Assembly: GCF_000003815.2 (NCBI RefSeq)
Contig: NC_049982.1
Span: 5,893,216-5,957,215 of the forward strand
DNA: 64,000 nt
Direction: 5' to 3'
DNA from: Branchiostoma floridae
Taxonomy: Eukaryota; Chordata; Leptocardii; Amphioxiformes; Branchiostomatidae
In this document: in pieces, positions 1 to 12,593 of the stretch
Position numbering within the stretch: position 1 is the stretch's first letter
Layout of the letters: the number at the start of each line of letters is the position of its first letter
Notes under the pieces: model-generated
The model's input: the letters and a program-made list of their open reading frames with translations, nothing else
Databases searched by the model: none
Told to the model about the DNA's origin: nothing
Position numbers and translations under genes: made by a program

Positions 1-582
1 CTGCCCATAACACCCACAATCCTCCAGAAATTGAGTGACATTGTACCGCACATTGTGAATAGGGATTATGATCAGTGCCTTTTCGAAGCAATGTTTTTGT
101 TCATGTATTATTCTTTTGCGCGATTAGGAGAAGTCACAATAACTAACACCTCTCAACACACTTGGAACCTGGATGATATTACTGCAGTACCAGATCAAAG
201 TGGAGCAACATCATATATCAAAGTTCAATTCAAGACATATAAGCATAGCAAGACGTCTACTCCAGCGACCCTTTCCATGATAGCACAGCCGGGCTGTAAG
301 TACTGCCCAGTGAGCAGCCTTGAGCGTTTTCTCCTGAGGCGTGGGGGTAAATCGGGATGCCTTTTCACCAGCTCAAATGGTTCTCCAGTCAGTAGTGATC
401 ACTTTACCAAAGTCCTCAAGGCTTGCGTAGTACAAGCCAATCTAGACCCGCACAAATATACGTCACATTCTTTCCGTATTGGGGCAGCAACTCAAGCTGC
501 AATACAAGGTGTTTCCGATGACACCATACAACGCCTGGGAAGATGGTCATCTGATGCGTTTAAGAAATATATACGCATTTAA
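1..582 (+). CDS. Tyrosine recombinase of a transposon, C-terminal part, open at the window edge
   Basis: The frame is open from base 1, so the 5' part lies outside the window; it stops at 580-582. The protein carries the usual set of tyrosine-recombinase catalytic residues: a first Arg in FARLGE, the H-x-x-R box in HSFRIGAAT, a Trp in LGRWSSDAF at the place of the second His, and a Tyr in KKYIRI only three residues before the stop. Proteins of this type are carried by Crypton- and DIRS-like elements of marine invertebrates, where they cut and rejoin DNA. No reverse transcriptase is visible here, so the element class is open. It was probably a mobile-element gene; I cannot say whether it is still active. 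Confidence 0.8.
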   Translation: MPITPTILQKLSDIVPHIVNRDYDQCLFEAMFLFMYYSFARLGEVTITNTSQHTWNLDDITAVPDQSGATSYIKVQFKTYKHSKTSTPATLSMIAQPGCKYCPVSSLERFLLRRGGKSGCLFTSSNGSPVSSDHFTKVLKACVVQANLDPHKYTSHSFRIGAATQAAIQGVSDDTIQRLGRWSSDAFKKYIRI

Positions 583-1005
583 AAGAATGAGGGCGGAGTC
601 GATTGGGTATGAGTTCGTTGATTGATGTTAGGGTATACGCGAGACTAATATTACAGTGGTGAGTTGCCCTGTTTTTTCTACATGCCCGACATGTACAAAA
701 ATGTGTTGCTATGTTAGGTGCTTGCTTTAAGGATAGTGGCACTAGTCTATAAGTTTGCTTAGGAATACGACTTGTGTATTAATTTCTCGAGTTGCTTGCT
801 ATGTTAAGAGATAACGAAGTAAGTTCTTAGTTCCTTGTATGGCAATTCCCAAGTTATGTTATTTTTGTAATAGTACTGTGGTGTGCTGCCCTGTAGGTTC
901 TACATAATTAATGGTTATTGCAATATGTGTTGCAACATGGGAACCTGCCATAAGGATATTTACTTTAATATTCTGTTAGTAAATAGTCGTTGCTAGATAC
1001 ACCTC
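583..1005. repeat. Degenerate direct repeat 3' of the recombinase
   Basis: About 85 bases at 651-735 recur in altered form at 871-958. Both contain a GCCCTGT word, a block around ATGTGTTGC and an end in TAAGGATA. No coding frame is convincing. This is probably non-coding terminal sequence of the recombinase element. Confidence 0.45.
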
Positions 1006-1555
1006 AACTAAAGAAGATTATTAGGCATGTATGCCCATAGTTTTGTTGTTTCAAACTAGGATAATCCGTTATATCGCAAGGTATTACCAAGCTCATTGTT
1101 CGATAGTACAACTAGAACTACATATGGTTACAGTGTTGAATTTTGTTCATGATACAATACTCAATTATATTGTAAGATCTTACCACGTTTGTTGTTAAGG
1201 CAGTACAACTAGAACGTTTGTACTTCCTATGGTTATAGCGTTGTAATTTGTTCAAGATACGATACTCTGCTATATCACAAGATCTTACCAAGTCCATTGT
1301 TACGGCAGTATAACTAGAACGTTTATACTTCCTATGGGGATTAAGCGCTGATGTTTTGTTCAGGCTACTATACTCTGTTATATCGCAAGATCTTACCAAG
1401 TTCATTGTTATTGTAGTATAACTAGAACGTTTGTACTTCCTATTGTTATAGCTTTGATGTTTCAAGCTACCTTTACTCGGTTATTTCGCAAAATGTTACC
1501 AAGTTATCTTACTATTACTATCCTAGCATACTAGAACGTTTGTACTGGCGGGTAG
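1006..1555 (+). repeat. Minisatellite, unit about 105 bp, about five copies
   Basis: The word AGAAC after AACT or GCATACT recurs at 1114, 1211, 1316, 1424 and 1533, giving steps of 97, 105, 108 and 109 bases. Each unit also holds a TCTTACCAAG-like block and GTTTGTACTTCCTAT. The first and last units are the most divergent. The long minus-strand frame across it is only the repeat read through. Confidence 0.85.
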
Positions 1556-3732
1556 AAAAAATTGTGACAAATTGTAGATTAGGATATTTCTAGTATGTTA
1601 AAAATATTTTAAGAAACAAATGAGTGAAAAGATGGTATATGCCAGGTGTAACAATTTGAGCAATGATTTTTTCATTTCGAATCTGAACATAGTATGTATT
1701 TGTCATGTTTTATTTTTCATGCCAGTCAATTAAAGTTCTAGTACTCGCACCAAAAGATAGCGTGGAGTGATTATGGGTCTTACGTTGATGTTTAATGGCC
1801 GATAAGGTAGGCATAAATACATTTTCGTGAAACGAAAATAAAAATCAGTCTTCATCATCTTAAGGCAATATGACAGTACCATACATGTATACGCAAGGCA
1901 AGGGGCCCCGAACGGAAGAGGGGGAGGGTCTGGTGCTTCTGGCATCGGGCAGTCGTGTGACACACGTACACTACCCTGGTGATGAGTGGCAAAAGGATTA
2001 CTTCTCGTGCCGCCTTCCTCATTTCGGGTGGCAGTTTGACTTCTCGCAGTCCAACATCGAAGTTGAACTTTTTGCGCCATTTTTCACGTCAGTCGTCTTT
2101 TTTAGCCTGTGTTTAATCAATCTCACGCTGGCTTGGGTTAATGACCTAGGTGGTGGCAACTGTAAGGCCGGCCGCTAGTAGCATGATTCTAGTCAGGCTG
2201 TGGTCTTTCTTGAGATTTCATTTTTTCGCGACTTAAGCTTTGCTCAGTGAAAGGTTTCGATACCACTTCTACTCCAAATGTTTGAGCTATGTGACTTGCT
2301 AGGACTCGGGAAAAGCGGGCACATGAATAGGTCTGGGACAGTATCACTTTTCCCTCAGTTGCCAAGTCAGAAACATCATGGTTGAGGGAAGCTCAACTCA
2401 CTGATAGTGAGAACTGAAGGACGCAATGAGAGAAGCAGTGTTACGAAGGCTGATCCCTAAATTTTATGTGCCACATTTAGACTCGACTAGTTTTGCTGCA
2501 CTCACTTCGGGAATGGTTCTTCAGTGAAATGTTGGGGATACGTATCAAAGAAACCGACATATATCCTACATTCGGTATCTTTTGCCACCACTTTTCATCA
2601 TCTGAAAGAGCCAAAAATGACACACCAGCCGTCCACTCCTTTAACTCTTGTTTCTCCATTTTCTCCACTTTTCTTCTCCTGTCATACGAGGGCTAATGTG
2701 TCTCAATTACCACTATCACAATACAGTCTAAATGCCTCTGGTGTTTGAACCAAACCGGACTCACCACATAAATGACGTATTGGGTTCCCGTTTCTGCACA
2801 ACACTCTTTATTTACATACATCTCTTGCTGCGTTGTTATAACATCAGTCCTTTCCTCCCATCTGTCGACAATTTAAAAAACTGTATACGTGGAAACAACT
2901 TCCTTTTTTTCTCTGACTTCTGGATTATTTTCTGCATCGTTTAGAAAAGACAGCATGTATTTTTGCCACATTCCTTCACCCCAGATCGTCTGCCTGCAGG
3001 GAGCCTTTCCTCGCCTATGGGTTTCCCAGTATACGCGCTGAGGCGTTACGGCGGCTAGACTTAATGCCTATAATTACTAGCTGCGTGACCTTTGTGACAT
3101 GTGAAAAAAAAACTATCATTGCACATGGACGTAAGCTGTAGCCTTGACACCAGCTCCGGCAACGTCAATGCAACGTCTTCGGGTAGTTATTTGCTGTCGT
3201 TGACTTTCTTTCTTGTCATTGTTGTGTATACAACGAATTAGACAGCAATCTGCCAGATGCCTCAATTACTTATAAGTGGCCAATGGCGATCTATGTGTTT
3301 AGGTAAACAAACCGACGTTGTCATGACAACGTCGCACCTGGGCGAATACCATAACGCTTCCGGGGTGAAGACAGAATGCCAGGTGCCAGTTTTCATCAAA
3401 AAGCGTACCATTTTAATGGTCACCGACTAGATGGCCGGAAAGTTCAGCGTCTGAATATTAAATTGATGGACCATTATCTTAAGAAGCAAAGCAACCTTCC
3501 TATTTCTTACTCAAATTCTACTGAATGTCCACCCATAGCGTCTTGAGGTATGCTGGCAGACCGTAGAGACAGAAAACAACACCTACGTCCATAGAAGGGA
3601 CGAATAACTTTTTACAGAAGAGTTAAAGGCCTTTCAAACTTGGTACTTCTCAAACTACTGATGACTTAAAGGATCAGCAAAACCGATACAAGCAAACATC
3701 ATACACAGGGTAGAAACCCTCCATACCAGCTC
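1556..3732. other. Intergenic, no gene recognised
   Basis: Short open frames occur on both strands (for example 1870-2178 plus and 1730-2080 minus), but I recognise no domain and see no paired splice signals. The stretch contains a perfect 22-base palindrome at 3313-3334. It may include the remaining tail of the recombinase element, which is not shown by the sequence. Confidence 0.4.
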
Positions 3733-3810
3733 TAAAAAGAAACTGTTAATTAGAAATTTTAAAATGCGTATGTGCACCGCCAAGATATATACAACATATG
3801 CATAATTGAC

Positions 3811-3859
<49 letters not shown>

Positions 3860-3928
3860 GCATATGTTGTATATATCTTGGCGGTGCACATGCGCATTTT
3901 AAAATTTCTAATTCACAGTCTCTTTTCA
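3733..3928. repeat. Foldback (long inverted repeat) element around a TA/TG core
   Basis: Arms of about 85-90 bases run inward from 3733 and 3928 and are nearly complementary, with one mismatch in the inner 54 bases (GCGTATG against GCGCATG). They enclose a (TA)n run at about 3817-3848 followed by TGTGTG. Similar peptides are therefore read from both strands. It would extrude as a cruciform and is probably a foldback MITE; no clear target-site duplication was found. Confidence 0.75.
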
Positions 3929-4161
3929 TGTACAGAGTAAAATATTTGCAATGCATGACTATTGACAACGTTTACTATTGTACCATATACGGGTTTGACT
4001 TCTTCTATGAAGGCTTCTTCTTTGAAGGCAGTGGTTAATAAACTGTCCCACGTTCTGTATAATGAGTGGATTTTTGTAAATGTTTAACGTTATATGTGTA
4101 ACTGTGCTTCTGTGTATTTCCATGCGCTTGTGTGTATTTATGTGTTTGTGTATGTACGTAC

Positions 4162-4163
<2 letters not shown>

Positions 4164-4233
<70 letters not shown>
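4164..4233 (+). repeat. (AC)n microsatellite
   Basis: An uninterrupted AC dinucleotide run of about 70 bases. The Cys-Val and His-Thr frames over it are artefacts. Confidence 0.97.
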
Positions 4234-4235
<2 letters not shown>

Positions 4236-6418
4236 AGAGCCTGTGTCCATTTAAGTAACCATTAGAGAGTAATAGATATCGACTCTAATCCGTCTCTTCA
4301 TAACACTGTTCGAGCCGGAGAATTTCTTCTCAATATCGCCTTAACTCTTAGTACTTAGTGTAGTCCACAAGCCGACAGACAGGCCTGCGTCTGTTACACG
4401 ATGATAAGAGCGCGTCCTAACCCTAGTGTATACGGACGAATTGTACAATAACTTACAGAAGGCAGACAATGTAAGCTCGTGCACAAACACAAAGACAAAC
4501 ATAATCCTCCCATGGGACTGTATACGTAGTGTCAGATGTAGGCCATATAATAATCAGTACGCAGGTGACAACGATACACCTGTTCTCTCACTTCAACTAC
4601 AGCAGTCGTTACAGTATCAAATTCAACCAAAGCAATGTATTTACATAAGTACGAAAAACGTCATATCACGTACTTATTAAAACCTAAAGATGCTGCCCAG
4701 TGCAAGGTCTCCATTCGGTGCTCGAAAGGTATGTCTGCCAAGGATGAGGAAGGAAGTATATTACCTACGATCGGTTTGAAAACAAAACATGTGTACAAGT
4801 AGGCAAATATATCCACGAATGATTATACCGTACAACCAATAGTGTAAATCACATGCTAGACCCAATATGTTGATGTATTCATACCTGTAGAAATCCATTT
4901 ATGTCTGTTTAGTTGTAAAGTTATAGACCTTACGAAAGTCACCGTACTTTTGTCGTGTCAATAAAGATTTCGTACTTTTTTTGGTGAAAAACGAAAAGTC
5001 CGAGTTTTCGTTCGAATCCATAAACCGCTACAATGCCAATAGCCAAAGCTTGCTCCATGATTTCAAATTCCACGCAAGTCTTTGAGCACAGTAGTCCCTA
5101 TACTTGTGTTATGGTTAACAGGTGTTTTTTCTAAATTTCCATGAAAGCAACAAAACGCATTGAGCTACAACTGAAACCGTTCAGTGCCGGGGTCACATCA
5201 GCCCATATAGACGAGAATCAGTACGGAAAGGCTCAGATATATAGACGCTTGTATTGATAATACTTTCTCCGGCCTTCCCCTGTAAATTTTGTAGCATTGT
5301 ACAGAAAAAAATGTTATGAAGCGATCACGTTAGGCGAGATTCCTGGTGCAGCTATGAATATATCATAAGAACCATGTCCATAGAGCAAAAATACATCATA
5401 ATATAATGACCAAAAAAGTGACCTGACGGACAGAAAAGCAGTTGTTTCAACTGACAGTGACTTTCTTTGAGATAGAAAGATAAAGATATCTACAATTCCC
5501 CAGGGTTTTCGATATCGGAAACCACCTGCTATCTCGACACAGTACATACATGATACAAGCCACATACCGTTCACATCCCGACCCAGTCCGAGTGAAGAAG
5601 GTCAATGTTCTCTCTACACTTGTAGGGGCAGATTAGAGCCAAACGGCCAAGCAAACTGCGGAAAGTCCGTCACTTTTGGCCAGTATCTCAGGACAAGATG
5701 GTCTAAAACTGGGTTAAGGATGCCCAACCGGTCGGCCCAGGACACATATTTGGGATGGGGTGGTAATTAGGGTTCGTATTGTCTTATCTGTCTTCTCCCC
5801 TATAATTAAGCTGACGTAGTTTTCTTGATGACCATATGGTGTACTTATAGTACAACATACAAAAAGTGACTGTAGGCCGAACGTAATGGCTACATTGCTT
5901 AGGGATATTGATAAAAAGCGTCCCTACATCTTCGGTAATTCTTTTATTTCTTGAATACATGCTCCCTTCAATAAACTTTGCTAAATCAACTAAGCAAAGA
6001 TGATATTTTCCCAATCCACATTAACGTCATTGAGGCAGTCGACTATGCTTGCTGTTTAACTGCAGTAAAGCTTCCGTGTTTTCACATTGAACCATGAATT
6101 ATTGGACACCCCTCGCGCCTCCAGGAAGTGTTTAGTCGAAACACCCCCAGTGCTTCAGATATCACCTTAAAAGAGGACGATACCATCGCATAATTTGAAA
6201 AGGGGAGCTCGGAAGTTTTTACCTCTCGATGACTTACAACAACTTATCTTATGTGGGCACTTCAATTAATGTATGAGTACAACACATTCGAAGATAATTG
6301 CATTGCAAACTGTCAGAAAGAGTATTTTGGACTAAAAGTACTATGATGGTGTGAAGCCATTGAGATTATACCTTCCACTGGAACGTAGTCCTCTTACGGC
6401 CCCTATCCCGCCATTACG

Positions 6419-6420
<2 letters not shown>
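4234..6420. other. Intergenic, no gene recognised
   Basis: There are only short unmatched frames. A roughly 40-base word containing GTTGTTTCAACTGACAGTG at about 5441 recurs at about 10352, so part of it is dispersed repeat. Confidence 0.4.
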
Positions 6421-6468
<48 letters not shown>

Positions 6469-6569
6469 ACACACACACACACACACACACGTGCACACAC
6501 ACACACACACACACGTGCACACACACACGTGCACACACACACACACTTACACACACACACACACACACA
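6421..6569 (+). repeat. Compound (AC)n microsatellite with GTGCAC interruptions
   Basis: About 150 bases of AC repeat are interrupted several times by the self-complementary hexamer GTGCAC. The frames over it are low complexity. Confidence 0.95.
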
Positions 6570-7454
6570 AAATTCATGGTGTTGCTCAAATTGAACAACT
6601 GAAGAATACAAGTGGGTATTTTTTTTCACATTTCTTACCGTTGACATTTGACATGATGTAATGATTACAATGTACAGGAACTACAATTGAATATTTCCAA
6701 ACTTGGCTCCCACATGAAGAAAGAAGGGCCATGTTCAATCGCGAAGCAACAAATGATGATATGTAAGATGGAAACATTGTACTTGTATTGCTGTTCACAT
6801 CTAGATATATCTGCAAGATAAGCTGACAGGACCCTTCTTTTTTTATTTATACTGTTACCGAGACCTCAGCTTAGCAGAATAACGTTCTTTATACAGGACG
6901 ATAACAAGTAGTACAGAGGAGGGCGTTTTCTTTACGTTGAACTTTCCGGATTGAAGAACGTATTATCAGGGGAAGGCATGTCGGTGAAAATCGAATGGAT
7001 TTCCGGGGCAGAATGATGAGTTTAGCTATGTCATGTGAGGGGCACAATGTATGGAGTTACCATGGCAATCACAGTGCATTAAGTGTTCACGTGGCGGGGG
7101 GTTCGTGGTTTGCCGAGTGACACGCACCAGGGTTACAGTGAAGTGGTTATTTCTGTTTAATCATTTGGTGACCACCGGTGTACATTTTGTATCTTTTAAA
7201 TCTTACCATGATATGGGGGGTCCTTGTTTTGGCAGAATGGGTGGGTGGGTAACGTGGGCGCTTTGGAATCTTTCCCCACTGGGCGGTGCCGTAGTTAGAC
7301 AGTCAATAGAGGTGTGCCGCAATGAGCAATTTTCATGCGTTCAAAACGTGCACACGTACTACATGTAACTACTTACTGCAGCAGAAAACGCTTAAGTTTG
7401 AAAAAAATTCCTCGGCACCGTAAACAAACTCCGCCCCAAACTGAACCTTGTGTC

Positions 7455-7464
7455 GGGGAACCCC
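7455..7464 (+). promoter_or_regulatory. kappaB-like motif GGGGAACCCC
   Basis: It fits the GGGRNWYYCC consensus for NF-kappaB/Rel binding and lies 1.6 kb upstream of the bZIP start at 9061. A single match this far away is weak on its own. Confidence 0.25.
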
Positions 7465-8542
7465 CGTTTTCTGCCATATTGAATGCGGCCTGTGCTAGTA
7501 TCAACAGCAGTTTTGTGTACACAGTGGTTGGAACAGCAACGGTTATCTGTGCAGTTTCCTATGGAAGACCGACATGTACATGTAGCTGTACATTGAACAG
7601 CTTATAGTGCTGTTTCTCTCGAAAGGTATGCATTTCTGTAGATAGACTAGTTGTACTGAATATGTGATCAACCCCGCCCCGTTGCGCTTACATATAGAGC
7701 AAACGGCAACAGTTTCGTAGTCGTTTTCAGGGCAGCGTCGGCTTGCATTTCCATTTGCCTCAGTATTTGTGATAATAGCATTGCTAAATTTTTCATTGGC
7801 TAAGAATATCCTTAACACTGATGCTGTGTAAATGCATTTTGAGGGAGTGAACAAATTGTTTGTGTGACGCAGTCAACACCCGAATATTAAATAACAATGT
7901 CTCGGCCCACTTGAATCTGTCAACATAGAGGAGCGTTAACCCAATACTTCAGAGTGGTATTACCAATGTGTGATTGTTGAATAGGCATTTGTTTAGGCTG
8001 TCAGTTTACCAGTTGAAAGCATGCAAGGCATTGTCAGAAATGTTTGGATCAGATGTTAACTATGAGTAAGTCAGATTACGTTGAAACGCCCCCGGTTACC
8101 TTGAGAATTTTTGAAATCAACACCCTTGTGGTTCTCAGGTGGGATGTCCCAAAACATCGCTGTCACAAGGCAGGTGCGAGCTGGTTAGCTACTTAACAAA
8201 TTAGCTTTGACAGATCGTAGGGCAGAACAGAGGCCGTCTTATGTATTGTTCCTTTGCTTCCTCATTCTAGTCAACATTCAGACATTTGTAGTCACAGTTT
8301 GCCACCCGCTACTCAAATTACGGTTGTTTCAGGCAGGGGCTAGTTTGGCTTAACCACATGATGTAAAATAAGACGTCTGGAAAGCCCTTAGATGATGGAC
8401 AAGGCAGTTTGTTTTGTTATGCACACTTTTTATTTTACATAAACGCTGTGTATATATTCTTATCGGCCACAGCAACCAAAAGACATAGCATCCCTACTTG
8501 TAAACACTGTAGCTAGCTGCAGCCCCGAGCTTTGTGCAGGAG

Positions 8543-8553
8543 GGGGATTCCCC
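8543..8553 (+). promoter_or_regulatory. kappaB-like site GGGGATTCCCC
   Basis: An exact 11-base palindromic kappaB-type site, about 510 bases upstream of the bZIP start codon at 9061. Its flanks differ from the other copies in the window, so it is not part of a shared repeat. Confidence 0.5.
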
Positions 8554-8834
8554 GTCCGTAAATAGCACTGGGAAGTTTTCTGATGATCATAGTTTGCGGC
8601 GGGGTCAGGGCCTAGGACAAAGGTCACCAATGAAATGCCTAGTCATATTTGGCGATTTTACTTCACGTATCTTCATCTGAAAGTATCTCTTTTACATTCC
8701 ATTTAATTTCGTGTATTTCTATTGCTTGGTAACACAAAATGGTAAGGATTGAAATTTGTAGTCTCGCATGGCAAGCTGGATATGCTCTCATAGTACACGT
8801 ATTGCACAGACACTTGGACCTGTGTCCCGTCATC

Positions 8835-8844
8835 GGGAATCCCC
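8835..8844 (+). promoter_or_regulatory. kappaB-like site GGGAATCCCC
   Basis: A consensus Rel-type decamer about 220 bases upstream of the first bZIP start, and the second such site in this promoter region. Confidence 0.45.
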
Positions 8845-9060
8845 AGCATTAAATTCTAGCATGTTCTTTAATGATGCCAACTGGTACTAACAACAGCTAC
8901 CTCATTGTCTCCGTTGGCACCACAATTCAAACCACAGGACCTACGAAGAGAGCTACTGTATTTTACTAGTGTCCTTCTGGTTTCAGAGCTTAATTATAGC
9001 GGTCACCAAACCGAGCAGGTATCACACGACGCTACTGCTAGCTGCCGGCGCCATCTGCAA

Positions 9061-11701
9061 ATGGAGGACTCCACATCCGATCTGCTAGAGGACTGCAAAA
9101 ACCTGAACACGTCAGAGCTGCCGCCGCTAGTTCTCATCGACGGAGAAATGCTCAACTGGGACATGTCCAAAGCACAGCTCGTGCAGACTTCACAGGAGGA
9201 TATTGAATCCCCATCTACTTCTCATAAAGAAGAGCCTAAGGAACTGAAGCAATGTAGCCAAACCGAAAAGCAGTCCGATGTTCAAGTCGTGGTGCCGAAC
9301 TTTGAGATGCTAAACAAACCGCCGGACAGCCGAGTGCAGAGACAGGTAAAAATGGGAACTGAACATTAGTTTACTTTTCGGGAATAGCCGAAAGCGAAAG
9401 TTGATTATCACGTCTGCAGGTAGCATAGTGTTTATTGGTAACAAGAAAAACAATACATGCATACAAGTGTCCAGTATCTTAGCCTTATAAATAGTTCAGT
9501 CGTTTAAAACTTAATAAAATACTTAAGATAAGTATACATAAAAAGCTCGATTGTCCTTTCGTTTCACGAAAACGAGTCTTGAGAAAACATGAAGATGAGT
9601 TCAACGCGGCAAAGTTCCTCTTTGCATTTTTTGAAGGTCTTTAACCATTGTTCCAGACGATAAGAGATGATACCGTGAACTGATTTCTGTGACGGTATGT
9701 ACGAAGTTAGATTACAGACCCATTGTAAACTGATCTTTACTAACATGGCGGTCGAGTCAGAGGATGCGGAGATGGTAGTAAAATATAGAGACCCGCGCCA
9801 GGAGGGACTGGGTTTGTCCAAATGTTGAAGTTATTTTCCCTGTTACGACATCTTTCTGAACTGCAAAAATCCATTTCAAACACAATTTTTAGAGAGGCTT
9901 TGAATCATTAAATGATTTATCGTTACATTGACGTTTTGGCTGATCAGTCTCTGACTGACAAGCACTGTTGAAAGTTCAGCAGTCTAGAAAGTCGTGTGAC
10001 GATGTAACTGGTTTGCCCTTACATGATCACGTTAAACGAAAGTAAACAAACAGCAGAAAAACTAAGTTACAGGAACCTTGATGTTGTATGTTATACGCCG
10101 TTGCTTTGAACTCACACGTATTCACAGAGCCAACTTCGAAACAGAATACGTAATGCACTGTGAAAAGAGGAACTAAAATTCAGTAGGTGAAACACCAACG
10201 TTCGAAAGGGCACTGCCTGTAATCGATGCAACATGTTCAGTTCAATTGTGGTGACCTATACGGTTTCATGATCATGAATACAATATTACTATATTTATGT
10301 TGTGTGATGAGTACATTTGTTTATATTATGAGCGTTCCTTCGAAGAGGAGAAGTTGTTTCAACTGACAGTGTCTTTCGTTTTTGTGGGGGAAATGATACT
10401 CCCTTACCCGTCCATGTAAATATGACGAAAAATACCAACCTTACCCAATAACTTCTTTGAACGCACATGAGAAATGACTTCATATCCAGTTCAGCTCCAC
10501 ATCGACGCTATAACAAAAAGTACCGTCAGTTGATTCCGCGTTTCCTTATAATATCAAGTCAAAATGTGTCCTGCTGAGTTTCCGCATTAGTGTGCAATGG
10601 TGTCCTCCTTTAGGAAAAGGACTGAACACCCAAAGAACTAATATGACAATCGCAGACCATTTGAGATAAGTAGCTTGTGAAGTTATATACCTATCTGTTA
10701 ACATTATTGTTGATGATAAATATATACATTACCCAGGTGAGTAAGGAAGATGAAGAGCGGACGAGAATTCGCAGGGAGAAGAACAGAGCCGCAGCCGAAA
10801 GATGTCGTCAGAAAAGCAAGGATCGGGCGGAAGGTCTCAGGAAGGTGAGGTCCATGTTTATAAAATCATCATCATAAATAAATGAATGGTTGAAGACCTT
10901 AATTGTACATTATTGCCCAACCGTGCTACGTACAGGTCACAACAAAGACAAAATATGTATATTAAAGTATCAAGATTTAGCCTATCTCAGACGTTCGGCT
11001 TCCTCTCAATTCTTAGGACTGTATGGGTTTAGCAATAGTCGGTTTGTCAGATATCTTTTTTATTAGGTTGCTGTTCAGTACACATAGCCAGGGCTGGCCA
11101 AGTAGCCTGTGGCTATTACAAAGGGCTAGCACAGCTGACAGAAACAAAGACAATACCCATGGAATTTGACCTTGGGAAAAATAGACTAAATAGCAGTAGT
11201 CTGAGTACATATATATAAATAGAAACTATTGTATTATTGATAAGCGCTGACAGAAGAAAAATTGCTACATAATCGTCCCCAAATGGCCCATATGGCACAT
11301 AGCACAGCCGAATCTTCATCGAGATTACTTAGTTATTCTAAGAGGAAATACGTAGACCACAGCTAATCTCAAGACTGAATGTCTTCCTTTTATAAATCAT
11401 GATCATTTCTGGATCATGAAAGATGCAGATATTGCCATCGCTTTTCTTAGAAATTGTTTCAGGTTTGTTCAAGGCGGTGGTACGGTAATGATGACGTCCT
11501 ATTCTCGTTCCCATGCAGAAAACACTTCACCTGGAAAACTCGAACTCAGGGTTGCGCGCGGAGATCGGGCGGTTGAAGCTGGAACTGAGGACACTCAGGG
11601 CAGAAGTCGCCAGACACATGACACTGTGCCACAGCGGGGAGATAATAGCACAAGAGTGGCAGGATTTTATGAGGAAACTTGAGACTAGCAATGATCCATA
11701 A
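9061..11701 (+). CDS. bZIP transcription factor, Fos/ATF3/BATF superfamily (copy 1)
   Basis: Proposed exons are 9061-9345, 10737-10844 and 11519-11701, all phase 0. Exon 1 opens at an ATG in a CAAATGG context and encodes an acidic N-terminus with the segment PPLVLIDGE. Exon 2 is the DNA-contacting basic region, with the N-x-x-A-A-x-x-C-R signature in NRAAAERCR. Exon 3 continues the zipper: Leu recurs at exact seven-residue steps five times, then His, then Cys four residues later (HMTLC). That H-x3-C end is typical of Fos, ATF3, JDP2 and BATF. It should dimerise and bind TRE/CRE-like DNA in the nucleus. The exon 2 acceptor could instead be three codons later, after 10745. Likely partner or regulator of copy 2, 1.1 kb downstream. 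Confidence 0.85.
11013..11180 (-). repeat. Dispersed repeat, SINE-like, copy 1
   Basis: The reverse complement matches 47505-47640 across blocks such as CCCTTTGTAATAG, CCAGCCCTGGCT or its variant GAGCCCTGGCTG, and AACAGCAA. The two translations also resemble each other (LSA...LCNS...PWL), but stops and context argue against a gene. It lies in the second intron of the first bZIP gene. Confidence 0.55.
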
Positions 11702-12291
11702 AACTCTATCAACCCTCTCCGCCATCTTGGATTTGGAGGTCATCAAGAGTCGTTACCAGTCCCATGTTTGAAACCGACCTATCAGCCTCAGTGTTTGCAC
11801 CTGCGTTAACTTTCGTTACCGATTCGTTCAAATTAGTGTGACTGCTAGGCTGTAGCTTTAATATCCAATAGTTTATTAGGGGACTCGAAAAAAACATTGA
11901 CAGTATAAACAAACAAACAAACAAAAACATACAAAACATATTGAGAGTTCAAAGTTCATTCAGAGTTCAAAGGTCATTACTTGGGTTATTCCGAGTTTCA
12001 TACATGTATGTACATGATATATGATATGATGAGTTATGATTAGACGATGCATGTCATTGTATTGTTTGTTGTCATGTATATATTAAATTAAGACCCAATG
12101 TCTCGAGTTGAATAGAGTTATTAGCACTGTAACGTTTACAAAAAAATCCGAAGCGCTGATGGAGTGTTTATAGGAAGTATACCTGGCTGAATGATATTCC
12201 CCTGCTAAAGTAAACAGACTTTAGGCTTGTTGTTTTTTCCTGTGATAATTGGGAATCCCTTGAATATATACACAATTTAGTTGACTAATTA

Positions 12292-12301
12292 GGGGGTTCC
12301 C
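12292..12301 (+). promoter_or_regulatory. kappaB-like motif GGGGGTTCCC
   Basis: Consensus match about 510 bases upstream of the second bZIP start. A near-match (GGGAATCCCT) lies at 12251. Confidence 0.35.
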
Positions 12302-12582
12302 GTTTGATGCAATGCAGTTGGGGAGTCTAAAACAGGTAGAAGAGTCTACATGGGGTTTTCTAAACGGATTAAATAGATTTACTAGGTAGAAAGTTTAACT
12401 ATGTGTATATGTGTGTATATGCAAGGCGCTCTTGCACAATAACATATGCACAATGGTACATACATACAAAAGATTTTTACAGAAAATAATGATGAGTTAA
12501 ATGGCTTTGGGGTTTGCGTACTGTCAGTGCGCATGCGTAGTACTGCATATCACGTATGCAACACGAGACTTTTATTCCAACA

Positions 12583-12593
12583 GGGGAATCCCC
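12583..12593 (+). promoter_or_regulatory. kappaB-like site GGGGAATCCCC
   Basis: Exact 11-base site 218 bases before the ATG at 12811, in a normal promoter position for the second bZIP gene. Confidence 0.55.

Larger units (their letters stand above)
6570..9060. other. Upstream region of the first bZIP gene
   Basis: No coding exon is recognised. The region contains three kappaB-like motifs (7455, 8543, 8835) and is the likely promoter-distal and promoter-proximal sequence of the bZIP gene that starts at 9061. Confidence 0.4.

Noticed and set aside
1006-1555. Possible CRISPR-like array
   Set aside because: Units are about 105 bases and decay along the whole length, with no short constant repeat or unique spacers. 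The context is eukaryotic.
1730-2178. Opposed open frames of about 100 codons
   Set aside because: No domain, no splice pattern; both strands open at once over the same bases, which points to chance.
3959-4265. Cys-Val and His-Thr rich frames
   Set aside because: They are the (AC)n microsatellite translated. The same holds for 6341-6647.
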